DNA from: Streptomyces sp. NBC_00190
GTDB taxonomy: Bacteria; Actinomycetota; Actinomycetes; Streptomycetales; Streptomycetaceae
Reading direction: 5' to 3'
DNA length: 64,000 nt
Assembly: GCF_036203305.1 (NCBI RefSeq)
Contig: NZ_CP108131.1
Coordinates: 5,766,001 to 5,830,000 of the forward strand
Numbering within the stretch: the first letter of the stretch is position 1; every line of letters starts with the position of its first letter. The notes below the pieces were generated by a model that was given only the letters and a program-made list of their open reading frames with translations, did no database searches and was not told where the DNA came from. The position numbers were made by a program, and so were the translations under genes. This document shows, piece by piece, positions 42,163 to 50,570 of the stretch.

Positions 42163-42720
42163 GTGGCGATGGAGGCCGGCCCTCGTGACACCGGGCGGGA
42201 CGACACCCGGCAGGAAGCGGATCCGAGGCGTCTCGACCGGACGGACGGGTCCCCCGACCCGACGGACGGGTCCGCGGGGCCCGACGGCACCGCCGGGCTC
42301 GGGCTGCCCGCCGACCCCGCGCGCCTGACCCCGGACGGCCCGGACGCACCGGATTCCGCGGAGGCCGAGGCCGCCGCCGGACCCGCGTTCGAGGTCGAGC
42401 TGCGTCCGCAGCGCCGCCTGCGCCTGTGGCAGATCGCCCCCATCGCGGTGCTCGCCGCCGCGGGATCGCTGATGTTCGCCTTCCCGCTCGCCTTCGAGTT
42501 CGGCGACGGCGGAGCCGTGGTCGCCATGCTCGGCTTCCTCATCAGCTGCTGCGCCGGAGGCTGGGGGATGATGGCCGCCCGCCGGGTGGGCTACACCTGG
42601 CCCGGGCTCCCGGCCCGGGGGAGCGGCTGCCGCCCCGACTGGCGCATGGCCGCGCTGTACGCCCTGGTCGCGCTGGCCGTCATCAGCCTTGCCGTGTACC
42701 GCGTCGCCCGGCTGCGCTGA
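42163..42720 (+). CDS. Hypothetical membrane protein
   Basis: A protein of 185 residues. Its first 90 are acidic, Pro/Asp-rich and probably disordered. The second half has three membrane helices (IAPIAVLAAAGSLMFAFPLAF, VVAMLGFLISCCAGGWGMMAA, MAALYALVALAVISLAVYRV). GTG 42163 is chosen since GGGGAGGG stands just upstream; the same frame is open from 42112. It lies between miaA and dapF on the same strand. Function unknown. Confidence 0.72.
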   Translation: MAMEAGPRDTGRDDTRQEADPRRLDRTDGSPDPTDGSAGPDGTAGLGLPADPARLTPDGPDAPDSAEAEAAAGPAFEVELRPQRRLRLWQIAPIAVLAAAGSLMFAFPLAFEFGDGGAVVAMLGFLISCCAGGWGMMAARRVGYTWPGLPARGSGCRPDWRMAALYALVALAVISLAVYRVARLR

Positions 42721-42799
42721 CCGCGCTGACCGCCCCCTCCCGGGCCGCGCCGCAGGCCCTGCGCAGCGCCCCTGAACTGCGGCTCGCTACCATGGGCGG

Positions 42800-43675
42800 G
42801 TGACGCACACCACCCTCCCCTTCCTCAAGGGTCACGGCACCGAGAACGATTTCGTGATCGTCCCGGACCCGGACAACTCGCTGGAGCTGCCCGCGTCCGC
42901 CGTCGCGAAGCTGTGCGACCGCCGGGCCGGGATCGGGGCGGACGGCGTCCTGCACGTCGTCCGGTCCGCCGCGCACCCCGAGGCCGCGCACCTGGCCGAC
43001 GAGGCGGAGTGGTTCATGGACTACCGCAACAGCGACGGCTCCATCGCCGAGATGTGCGGCAACGGCGTACGCGTCTTCGCCCGCTACCTCCACCACGCCG
43101 GTCACGTCGAGCCCGGCGACCTGGCGATCGCCACCCGCGGAGGCGTCAAGCACGTCCACCTCGACAAGAGCGGCGACGTCACCGTCTCGATGGGGCGCGC
43201 CGTCCTCCCCGAGGGCGAGGTCACCGTCTCGGTCGGCGAGCGCAGCTGGCCCGCGCGCAACGTGAACATGGGCAACCCGCACGCCGTGGCCTTCGTCGAC
43301 AGCCTCGACGACGCCGGGAGCCTGTACACCGCCCCGCCGTTCAGCCCGGCGTCCGCCTACCCGACCGGGGTCAATGTCGAGTTCGTCGTCGACCGCGGCC
43401 CCCGGCACGTCGCGATGCGCGTGCACGAGCGAGGTTCCGGCGAGACCCGCTCCTGCGGCACCGGAGCCTGCGCGGTGGCCGTGGCCGCCATCCGCCGCGA
43501 CGGAGCCGACCCGGCCGCCACCGGTCGGCCGGTCACCTACACCGTCGACCTCCCCGGCGGAACCCTGGTCATCACCGAGCACCCCGATGGGCAGATCGAC
43601 ATGACCGGACCGGCCGTGATCGTGGCCGCGGGAGAGTTCGAAGCGGCCTGGCTCACCGAAACGGCCTTCGCCTGA
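42800..43675 (+). CDS. dapF: Diaminopimelate epimerase DapF
   Basis: A protein of 291 residues that converts LL- to meso-diaminopimelate for peptidoglycan and lysine. (Streptomyces cell walls use LL-DAP, while meso-DAP feeds lysine.) It starts with FLKGHGTENDFVIVPDP. The two catalytic cysteines are Cys86 (AEMCGNGVRVF) and Cys219 (RSCGTGACAVA). Both halves of the internal repeat are intact. GTG 42800 sits 79 bases after the membrane gene. Confidence 0.95.
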   Translation: MTHTTLPFLKGHGTENDFVIVPDPDNSLELPASAVAKLCDRRAGIGADGVLHVVRSAAHPEAAHLADEAEWFMDYRNSDGSIAEMCGNGVRVFARYLHHAGHVEPGDLAIATRGGVKHVHLDKSGDVTVSMGRAVLPEGEVTVSVGERSWPARNVNMGNPHAVAFVDSLDDAGSLYTAPPFSPASAYPTGVNVEFVVDRGPRHVAMRVHERGSGETRSCGTGACAVAVAAIRRDGADPAATGRPVTYTVDLPGGTLVITEHPDGQIDMTGPAVIVAAGEFEAAWLTETAFA

Positions 43676-43815
43676 AGCTTCCCTCTAATGGGTGATCCGT
43701 TTCACGCTCAGCGAGAGGTGGACTGCGCCACGTGGTGGGGTCGGTAACATCAGGCACCGGCCCTGAGGGCTCACCCCATGCCCGCCACCGCCGGTCGAAG
43801 CCGCCGGAGGTGCCC

Positions 43816-45894
43816 ATGAGTGCAGAGGCCACGAACCCCGAAGCACACCCCGAAGCGCGCCCTGAGCTCCGCAGACGCGGCCGGACCAGGCTCGATCTGC
43901 GCCGGCTCGGCCGCGCGGCCCTGCTGGGGCCCACGTCCCGCGACCGCCTCCCGGACGCCATCGGCCATGTCGCCGAGGCGCACCGCGCCCACCATCCGGA
44001 CGCCGATCTGTCCGTTTTGCGTCGCGCGTACGTCCTCGCGGAGTCCTCACACCGCGGTCAGATGCGAAAAAGTGGTGAGCCGTACATCACACATCCGCTC
44101 GCCGTGACCCTGATCCTCGCCGAACTCGGCGCCGAGACAACCACCTTGACGGCCTCTCTCCTCCACGACACCGTCGAGGACACCGAAGTGACCCTCGATC
44201 AGGTCCGCGAGGAGTTCGGCGACGAGGTCTGCTTCATCGTCGACGGCGTCACCAAGGTGGAGAAGATCGACTACGGCGCCGCCGCCGAGCCCGAGACCTT
44301 CCGCAAGATGCTCGTCGCCACCGGCAACGACGTCCGCGTGATGTCCATCAAACTCGCCGACCGGCTGCACAACATGCGCACCCTCGGCGTGATGCGCCCC
44401 GAGAAACAGGCCCGCATCGCCAAGGTCACGCGCGACGTGCTCATCCCGCTCGCCGAACGGCTCGGCGTCCAGGCCCTCAAGACCGAGCTGGAAGACCTCG
44501 TCTTCGCGATCCTGCACCCCGAGGAGTACGAGCACACCCGCGCGCTCATCGCGGCCCACGCGGGGGAACGCGACCCGCTGCCCGCCATCGCCGACTCCGT
44601 ACGTACCGTCCTGCGCGAGGCCGGCATCGCCGCCCAGGTGCAGGTCCGGCCGCGGCACTTCGTCTCCGTGCACCGCATCGCCCGCAAACGCGGCGAGCTG
44701 CGCGGCTCCGACTTCGGCCGCGTCCTCGTCCTCGTCGGCGAGAACGCCGACTGCTACGCGGTCCTGGGAGAGCTGCACACCTGCTTCACCCCGGTCGTAT
44801 CGGAGTTCAAGGACTTCATCGCCGCCCCCAAGTTCAACCTCTACCAGTCGCTGCACACCGCGGTCGCCACGCCCGAGGGCTACGTCGCCGAAGTCATCGT
44901 GCGGACCCGGCAGATGCACCGCGTGGCGGAGGCGGGCGTGGTCGCGCTCGGCAATCCGTACGCCACCGCGACGGCCGACGCCGCGGAATGCGACGAGGAG
45001 CGGGTGGACCCGACGCGGCCCGGCTGGCTGTCCCGGCTGCTCGACTGGCAGCAGTCCGCGCCCGACCCGGACACCTTCTGGAGCGTGCTGCGCGCCGAGC
45101 TGGCCCAGGACCGGGAGATCACCGTCTTCCGCGCCGACGGCGGGACGCTGGGCCTGCCTGCCGGTGCCAGCTGTATCGACGCCGCCTACGCGCAGCACGG
45201 CGAGGCGGCCCACGGCTGTATCGGCGCCCGGGTCAACGGGCGCCTCACCTCCCTCTCCTCCCCGCTGTCCGACGGGGACACCGTGCAGCTGCTGCTCGCG
45301 CAGGACGCCTCCTCGGGGCCCGCCGCCGAGTGGCTGGACCACGCGCGGACCCCGGCGGCCCGGATCGCCATCAGCAGCTGGCTCGACGCCCATCCCGACC
45401 GGGCGATGGCCACCACTTCGGCCGCGCGGGCGCCGCTGTCGGTGGTCGGGGCCCGGGGCGGCGGGGCCAACGCCGTCGCCGACCTGCCGGACGCCCCCGT
45501 CCGGCTCGCCGGATGCTGCACCCCGGTGCCGCCGGACGCGGTCGCCGGGTTCGTGGTCCGGGGCGGGGCCGTCACCGTGCACCGAGCCCACTGCGCCGCG
45601 GTCGCCCAGATGCGCGCGGTGGGGCGTACCTCCGTCGCCGTGCACTGGCGGGCCACGGCGGACTGCCGGGTCACGCTCCTGGCTGAATCGTTCGGCCGCC
45701 CCCATCTGCTCGCCGACCTGACCGAGGCCATCGCCCGCGAGGGGGTCGAGGTCGTCTCCGCGACCGTGGAACCCCCGGTCGAGCAGCGGGTGCGGCACAG
45801 CTACACACTCCAGCTGCCCGACGCGGCCGGGCTGCCCGCCCTGATGCGGGCGATGCGCGACGTGCCGGGCGTCTACGACGTCAGCCGCGCGTAG
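43816..45894 (+). CDS. rshA: RelA/SpoT homologue with degenerate synthetase domain
   Basis: A protein of 692 residues arranged HD hydrolase, synthetase-like, TGS, C-terminal ACT. The hydrolase motif LLHDTVEDT and the KSGEPYITHPLAV lead are intact. The synthetase region keeps DCYAVLGELH and YQSLHT, but the usual DLIAIRVI segment reads SDFGRVLVLV and the EIQIRT motif reads AEVIVRT, and AAHW is missing. I infer a (p)ppGpp hydrolase with little or no synthesis. It resembles RshA of S. coelicolor, the second Rsh besides RelA. ATG 43816 follows CCGGAGG. Confidence 0.85.
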   Translation: MSAEATNPEAHPEARPELRRRGRTRLDLRRLGRAALLGPTSRDRLPDAIGHVAEAHRAHHPDADLSVLRRAYVLAESSHRGQMRKSGEPYITHPLAVTLILAELGAETTTLTASLLHDTVEDTEVTLDQVREEFGDEVCFIVDGVTKVEKIDYGAAAEPETFRKMLVATGNDVRVMSIKLADRLHNMRTLGVMRPEKQARIAKVTRDVLIPLAERLGVQALKTELEDLVFAILHPEEYEHTRALIAAHAGERDPLPAIADSVRTVLREAGIAAQVQVRPRHFVSVHRIARKRGELRGSDFGRVLVLVGENADCYAVLGELHTCFTPVVSEFKDFIAAPKFNLYQSLHTAVATPEGYVAEVIVRTRQMHRVAEAGVVALGNPYATATADAAECDEERVDPTRPGWLSRLLDWQQSAPDPDTFWSVLRAELAQDREITVFRADGGTLGLPAGASCIDAAYAQHGEAAHGCIGARVNGRLTSLSSPLSDGDTVQLLLAQDASSGPAAEWLDHARTPAARIAISSWLDAHPDRAMATTSAARAPLSVVGARGGGANAVADLPDAPVRLAGCCTPVPPDAVAGFVVRGGAVTVHRAHCAAVAQMRAVGRTSVAVHWRATADCRVTLLAESFGRPHLLADLTEAIAREGVEVVSATVEPPVEQRVRHSYTLQLPDAAGLPALMRAMRDVPGVYDVSRA

Positions 45895-45981
45895 GCCGGG
45901 TCGGCGCCGGAAGGTCCCGTTCGGGTGGACTCGTCGCGCGCCGTTCGCGGCAGCGCGGCGGGCGCTGGTAAGCGGTGGGGG

Positions 45982-47436
45982 ATGCAGCTCATCTCCCCGC
46001 GCCTGCGCGCCGCCCTGCTCGCCGCGGCCTCCCTCACCCTCGTCGCCGCCGTGCTGCCCCCGCCGGCGGCGCTGGGCATCGGCGACCGGCTGTTCCCCGA
46101 GCTGGGGAACCCCGGGTACGACGTGCTCTCTTACGACCTGTCGTTCACGTACAAGGACAACCGCACCCCCCTCGACGCGGTCACCGTGATCGACGCCCGC
46201 GCCCTGCAGCCGCTGGACCGGATCAATCTGGACTTCACGCACGGAAAAGTGGCGTCCGTCGAGGTCAACGGCGAGCCGGCGCGGTTCGAGAGCGTGGGGG
46301 AGGACCTCGTACTGACCCCCGCGCGCCCCGTCCCGCGCCATGTGCCGCTGCACATCACGGTCCGGCACACCAGCGACCCGCGCGGGCGCGGGGACGGCGG
46401 CTGGGTGCCCACCGAGGACGGCCTGGCCATGGCCAACCAGGCGGACGCCGCCCACCGCGTCTTCCCCTGCAACGACCACCCCGCCGACAAGGCCTTCTTC
46501 ACCTTCCGGGTCACCGCCCCGGAAGGGCTCACGGTCGTCGCCAACGGCCTGCCGGTCCTTCCCTCCCTCCGCGCCCTGAGCACGGGCTCCTCGACGACGT
46601 GGACGTACCGGACGCGGCACCCGATGGCCACCGAGCTGGCCCAGGTCTCCATCGGCCGCTCCGCCGTCGTCCACGGAACCGGACCGCACGGGCTGCCGCT
46701 GCGCGACGTGGTGCCCGCCCAGGACCGGGAGAAGCTCGACCCCTGGCTGAAGAAGACCGCCGGGCACATCGCGTGGATGGAGGAGCGCGTCGGCCGCTAC
46801 CCCTTCGAGAACTACGGGGTGCTGATCGCCCGGGCCACCACCGGCTTCGAACTGGAGACGCAGACCCTCTCGCTCTTCGAGCACGGCCTGTTCTCGGGCG
46901 ACGGCTACCCCGAGTGGTACGTGGAGGCCGTGATGGTCCACGAACTCGCCCACCAGTGGTTCGGCGACAGCGTCGCCCCGCGGACCTGGTCCGACCTGTG
47001 GCTCAACGAGGGACACGCCACCTGGTACGAGGCCCTGTACGCGGACGGGCTCGGCAAGTACTCCCTGGAGCGGCGCATGCGCGAGGCGTACCAGCGCTCC
47101 GACCAGTGGCGGGCGGCGGGCGGCCCCCCGGCGGCTCCGAAGGCAGCCGCCCCGGGCCAGAAGATCGGGCTGTTCCGGCCCGTGGTGTACGACGGGGCCG
47201 CGCTGATCCTGTACGCGCTGCGCCAGGAGATCGGTACGGAGGCCTTCGACCGGGTCGAGCGGCGCTGGGTGGCGGACCACCGGGACGGGGTCGCGGGCAC
47301 GGACGACTTCGTACGCCTGGCCTCCGAAGAGGCGGGCCGGGACCTGAAGGCCTTCCTGGAGCCGTGGCTGTACGGGCAGACGACCCCCGCGATGCCCGGG
47401 CACCCGGAGTGGAGCGGGACCGCGGCCGCCAAATAA
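45982..47436 (+). CDS. Secreted M1-family metallopeptidase
   Basis: A protein of 484 residues with an N-terminal signal peptide (LRAALLAAASLTLVAAVLPPPA). The N-terminal beta domain (YDVLSYDLSFTYKDN) and catalytic domain are typical of M1 peptidases. The zinc site is VHELAHQWFGD with LWLNEGHATWYE (HExxH-x18-E). The GAMEN exopeptidase loop is replaced by GFELETQTLSLF, which is common in this actinobacterial branch. Shorter than full aminopeptidase N because the C-terminal helical domain is missing. Substrate unknown. Confidence 0.88.
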   Translation: MQLISPRLRAALLAAASLTLVAAVLPPPAALGIGDRLFPELGNPGYDVLSYDLSFTYKDNRTPLDAVTVIDARALQPLDRINLDFTHGKVASVEVNGEPARFESVGEDLVLTPARPVPRHVPLHITVRHTSDPRGRGDGGWVPTEDGLAMANQADAAHRVFPCNDHPADKAFFTFRVTAPEGLTVVANGLPVLPSLRALSTGSSTTWTYRTRHPMATELAQVSIGRSAVVHGTGPHGLPLRDVVPAQDREKLDPWLKKTAGHIAWMEERVGRYPFENYGVLIARATTGFELETQTLSLFEHGLFSGDGYPEWYVEAVMVHELAHQWFGDSVAPRTWSDLWLNEGHATWYEALYADGLGKYSLERRMREAYQRSDQWRAAGGPPAAPKAAAPGQKIGLFRPVVYDGAALILYALRQEIGTEAFDRVERRWVADHRDGVAGTDDFVRLASEEAGRDLKAFLEPWLYGQTTPAMPGHPEWSGTAAAK

Positions 47437-47462
47437 AGGGTGTGACCGCCGGGGAACGGGCA

Positions 47463-47511
47463 TGTCACCATCGACGGGGCCGTTCGGGGAATCCCCGGAT
47501 GGTGTGACACG
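47463..47511 (+). terminator. Imperfect hairpin between peptidase and hflX
   Basis: TGTCACCATC pairs with GATGGTGTGACA across a 2-base bulge, with an inner CGGGGAATCCCCG palindrome. A likely terminator for the M1 peptidase gene. Confidence 0.45.
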
Positions 47512-47560
47512 TTGGACGTGACAGTTCCAGCAGTGCTATTCGAATCGACGTAAGGATCCA

Positions 47561-49066
47561 ATGACCTCCTCTTCTTCCCCTTCCCAGGACGCGCGGGACG
47601 CACGGGACGTGCCGGACCCGTCGAGCTTCACCGAGAGCCTTCGGGCCGATGCCCTGATGGAAGAGGACGTCGCCTGGAGCCACGAGATCGACGGAGACCG
47701 GGACGGCGAGCAGTTCGAACGTTCCGAGCGCGCGGCCCTGCGCCGCGTCGCCGGCCTCTCCACCGAGCTCGAAGACGTCACCGAGGTCGAGTACCGGCAG
47801 CTCCGCCTGGAGCGTGTCGTCCTCGTCGGTGTCTGGACCTCCGGCACGGTGAACGACGCGGAGAACTCCCTCGCGGAGCTCGCCGCCCTCGCCGAGACGG
47901 CGGGTGCCCTCGTACTCGACGGCGTGATCCAGCGCCGCGACAAGCCGGACCCGGCCACCTTCATCGGATCGGGCAAGGCGCGCGAGCTGCGCGACATCGT
48001 CATGGAGAGCGGAGCCGACACCGTCGTCTGTGACGGCGAGCTCAGCCCCGGCCAGCTCATCGCCCTCGAAGACGTCGTCAAGGTGAAGGTGGTCGACCGG
48101 ACCGCCCTGATCCTGGACATCTTCGCCCAGCACGCCAAGTCCCGAGAGGGCAAGGCGCAGGTCGCTCTCGCGCAGATGCAGTACATGCTGCCGCGCCTGC
48201 GTGGCTGGGGTGCCTCGCTGTCCCGTCAGATGGGTGGCGGCGGCGGTGGCGGCATGGCCACCCGAGGCCCCGGTGAGACCAAGATCGAGACCGACCGGCG
48301 GCGGATCCGCGAGAAGATGGCGAAGATGCGCCGGGAGATCGCGGAGATGAAGACCGGCCGTGACATCAAGCGGCAGGAACGGCGCCGCAACAAGGTGCCG
48401 TCGGTCGCCATCGCCGGCTACACCAACGCGGGCAAGTCCTCGCTGCTCAACCGCCTCACGGGCGCGGGCGTGCTGGTGGAGAACGCGCTGTTCGCCACCC
48501 TCGACCCGACCGTGCGCCGGGCCGAGACGCCGAGCGGCCGGGTCTACACCCTGGCCGACACGGTCGGCTTCGTCCGGCACCTGCCCCACCACCTCGTCGA
48601 GGCCTTCCGCTCCACGATGGAGGAGGTCGGCGACTCCGACCTCATCCTGCACATCGTGGACGGCTCGCACCCGACGCCGGAGGAGCAGCTGGCGGCGGTG
48701 CGCGAGGTGATCCGCGAGGTCGGCGCGGTGAACGTGCCCGAGATCGTGGTGATCAACAAGGCGGACGCGGCGGACCCGCTCGTCCTGCAGCGGCTGCTGC
48801 GCATAGAGCGGCACTCCATCGCCGTCTCGGCGCGCACGGGCATGGGCATCGAGGAACTCCTCGCGCTCATCGACACCGAGCTGCCGCGGCCCGAGGTCGA
48901 GGTGGAGGCCCTGGTGCCGTACACCCGCGGATCGCTGGTGGCCAAGGCACACGCCGAAGGTGAGGTGATCTCCGAGGAGCACACCCCGGAGGGCACCCTG
49001 CTCAAGGCGCGGGTCCACCCGGAGTTGGCGGCGGACCTGGCGCCGTACGCGCTGGCGAAGCGGTGA
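47561..49066 (+). CDS. hflX: GTPase HflX
   Basis: A ribosome-associated GTPase of 501 residues that splits stalled or hibernating ribosomes. The HflX N-terminal domain is present (LVGVWTSGTVNDAENSLAEL, the glycine-rich loop with GGGGGGGMATRGPGETKIE). G1 is GYTNAGKSS at about residue 286, G3 DTVGFVRHLPHHLVEAF, G4 NKADA. It has its own leader of 124 bases and a strong terminator, so it is likely monocistronic. Confidence 0.95.
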   Translation: MTSSSSPSQDARDARDVPDPSSFTESLRADALMEEDVAWSHEIDGDRDGEQFERSERAALRRVAGLSTELEDVTEVEYRQLRLERVVLVGVWTSGTVNDAENSLAELAALAETAGALVLDGVIQRRDKPDPATFIGSGKARELRDIVMESGADTVVCDGELSPGQLIALEDVVKVKVVDRTALILDIFAQHAKSREGKAQVALAQMQYMLPRLRGWGASLSRQMGGGGGGGMATRGPGETKIETDRRRIREKMAKMRREIAEMKTGRDIKRQERRRNKVPSVAIAGYTNAGKSSLLNRLTGAGVLVENALFATLDPTVRRAETPSGRVYTLADTVGFVRHLPHHLVEAFRSTMEEVGDSDLILHIVDGSHPTPEEQLAAVREVIREVGAVNVPEIVVINKADAADPLVLQRLLRIERHSIAVSARTGMGIEELLALIDTELPRPEVEVEALVPYTRGSLVAKAHAEGEVISEEHTPEGTLLKARVHPELAADLAPYALAKR

Positions 49067-49099
49067 CACGCTGACGCACTGACGTGCTGACGTACATGT

Positions 49100-49146
49100 G
49101 AGAAAGGCCGGGGCCCCCTGCGGTGCAGGGGGCCCCGGCCTTTCTC
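49100..49146. terminator. Strong bidirectional terminator after hflX
   Basis: A perfect 22-bp stem (starting GAGAAAGGCCGGGGCCCCCT) with a 3-base loop GGT between the convergent hflX and serine peptidase genes. The AAA/TTT edges give a short U-run in both directions. Confidence 0.9.
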
Positions 49147-49159
49147 CGTCGTTCCGTGA

Positions 49160-50329
49160 CTACTTGAACTTGCCGCTCACCGCGGTGAAGATGCCCTGCG
49201 CCTCCGGACCCAGCCGAGGTCCGGCCAGCCAGCCCGCCTTGGCCGGGCCGATCGAGGTGTTCGACACCAGCGCGGGCTTGCCGTCCGCGCCCGCCGCGAC
49301 CCAGCCGCCACCGGAGGAACCGCCGGTCATGGTGCAGCCGATGCGGTACATCACGGGGTCGTTCGCCGTCAGCGACAGCCGGCCCGGCCTGTCCGCACAC
49401 TGGTAGGCCTTCTGGCCGTCGAAGGGCGCCGCCGCCGGGTAGCCGGTGGCCGTGATGCCCGCGACCTTCGGCACCGCCGGGGCGTTGAACTCCACCGGGA
49501 ACGCAGAACCGACCGTCTCCTCCAGGGACTTGCCGCTGCCCTTCTCCGGAGTCACGTGCAGCACCGCGAAGTCGTACGGGGCACCCGCGCCGCCGGTCGG
49601 GCCGCCGTTCGCGATCCACTGGTCGGAGGTCTGCGCCCAGTCGCTCCACCAGACGCCGTACGGGGCCACCTGCTCGCGGGGCGCGCCCTTGAGCTGCGCC
49701 GCCGGCCTGCCCGCGTTGTTGTAGGACGGGACGAAGGCGATGTTGCGGTACCAGCCGCCGGACTTGCCCGCGTGCACGCAGTGGCCCGCCGTCCAGACCA
49801 GGTTGGACTTGCCGGGGTGGGCCGGGTCCTTGACCACGGTCGCCGAGCAGACCATCGAGCCCTCGGGACCGTCGAAGAAGACCTTGCCCGCCTGCGGAAC
49901 GCTCGTGTGGTAGGGCGTGTTCGCCGCCCTGGCCGTCACCGGTGCCGGGGTCGGGTCGGTCACGCCCTGGTCCTTGCCCGCGTCCGGGTCGACGGCCGGC
50001 TGCTGCGGCTGCTCGGCGTCACGCATGCGGTCCGGGTCCCACAGGCCCTCGATGATCGGGTTGACGTAGTCGCCCGCCTCGCGGAGCCAGTCCTCCTTCT
50101 TCCAGTTCTTCCACGCACCCCCCTTCCACTTCTCCAGGTCGATGCCGTGCTCCTTGAGCCTTTCCTTGAGCCCGTCCGGGATCTTGATCCCGTCGTTGCC
50201 AGGAAGGCTCGCCGCCACGGTCGGCTTGGCGTCGCCGCCGGCCTCCCCGTCGCCGGGGCCGCAGGCCGCGGCGGTCAGCGCGAGCGCGGCCGCGCACAGG
50301 ATCGCGGTGACCGGTCGGTTCGGTCGCAT
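49160..50329 (-). CDS. Secreted trypsin-like serine peptidase (lipoprotein)
   Basis: A protein of 389 residues. The signal peptide (TAILCAAALALTAAAC) ends in a lipobox. A charged pro-region of about 120 residues precedes a chymotrypsin-fold domain. The catalytic residues lie in WTAGHCVHAG (His), YDFAVLHV (Asp) and TGGSSGGGW (Ser), with a disulfide-forming cysteine pair likely in MVCSATV and GHCV. It resembles V8/glutamyl-type peptidases of Streptomyces. ATG 50329 has AGGGGGACG upstream. It is divergent from the siderophore cluster. Confidence 0.88.
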   Translation of the reverse strand: MRPNRPVTAILCAAALALTAAACGPGDGEAGGDAKPTVAASLPGNDGIKIPDGLKERLKEHGIDLEKWKGGAWKNWKKEDWLREAGDYVNPIIEGLWDPDRMRDAEQPQQPAVDPDAGKDQGVTDPTPAPVTARAANTPYHTSVPQAGKVFFDGPEGSMVCSATVVKDPAHPGKSNLVWTAGHCVHAGKSGGWYRNIAFVPSYNNAGRPAAQLKGAPREQVAPYGVWWSDWAQTSDQWIANGGPTGGAGAPYDFAVLHVTPEKGSGKSLEETVGSAFPVEFNAPAVPKVAGITATGYPAAAPFDGQKAYQCADRPGRLSLTANDPVMYRIGCTMTGGSSGGGWVAAGADGKPALVSNTSIGPAKAGWLAGPRLGPEAQGIFTAVSGKFK

Positions 50330-50570
50330 GTCGTTCGTCCCCCTGGTGGTTTCGAGGCGTGGAGTGCAGCACCCCACTATGCCGCCGTGGTGAGGGACGG
50401 CACAGCCCGGGGCTGTGGTTCCCCGGCCCTGCCGCCTTGCCGGGCAAGGATCTTGCGTCCACCCGTGATCCCTCGCCGTCACCGTCGTTGGTACGTACGG
50501 GGGATGGATGGGCAGCGTTCGTGTTCGAGACGCAATCCGGAAGTGCAATCCGTGCGGGAGGACGACACTC

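Noticed and set aside
44047..47463. A frame of over 1100 codons open on the minus strand
   Set aside because: It lies antisense to rshA and the M1 peptidase, whose motifs are clear. Long antisense frames arise from GC-rich third positions; its product is low-complexity with no family motif.
50330..50570. DmdR-type iron box for the siderophore cluster
   Set aside because: No TTAGGTTAGGCT-like palindrome on either strand.
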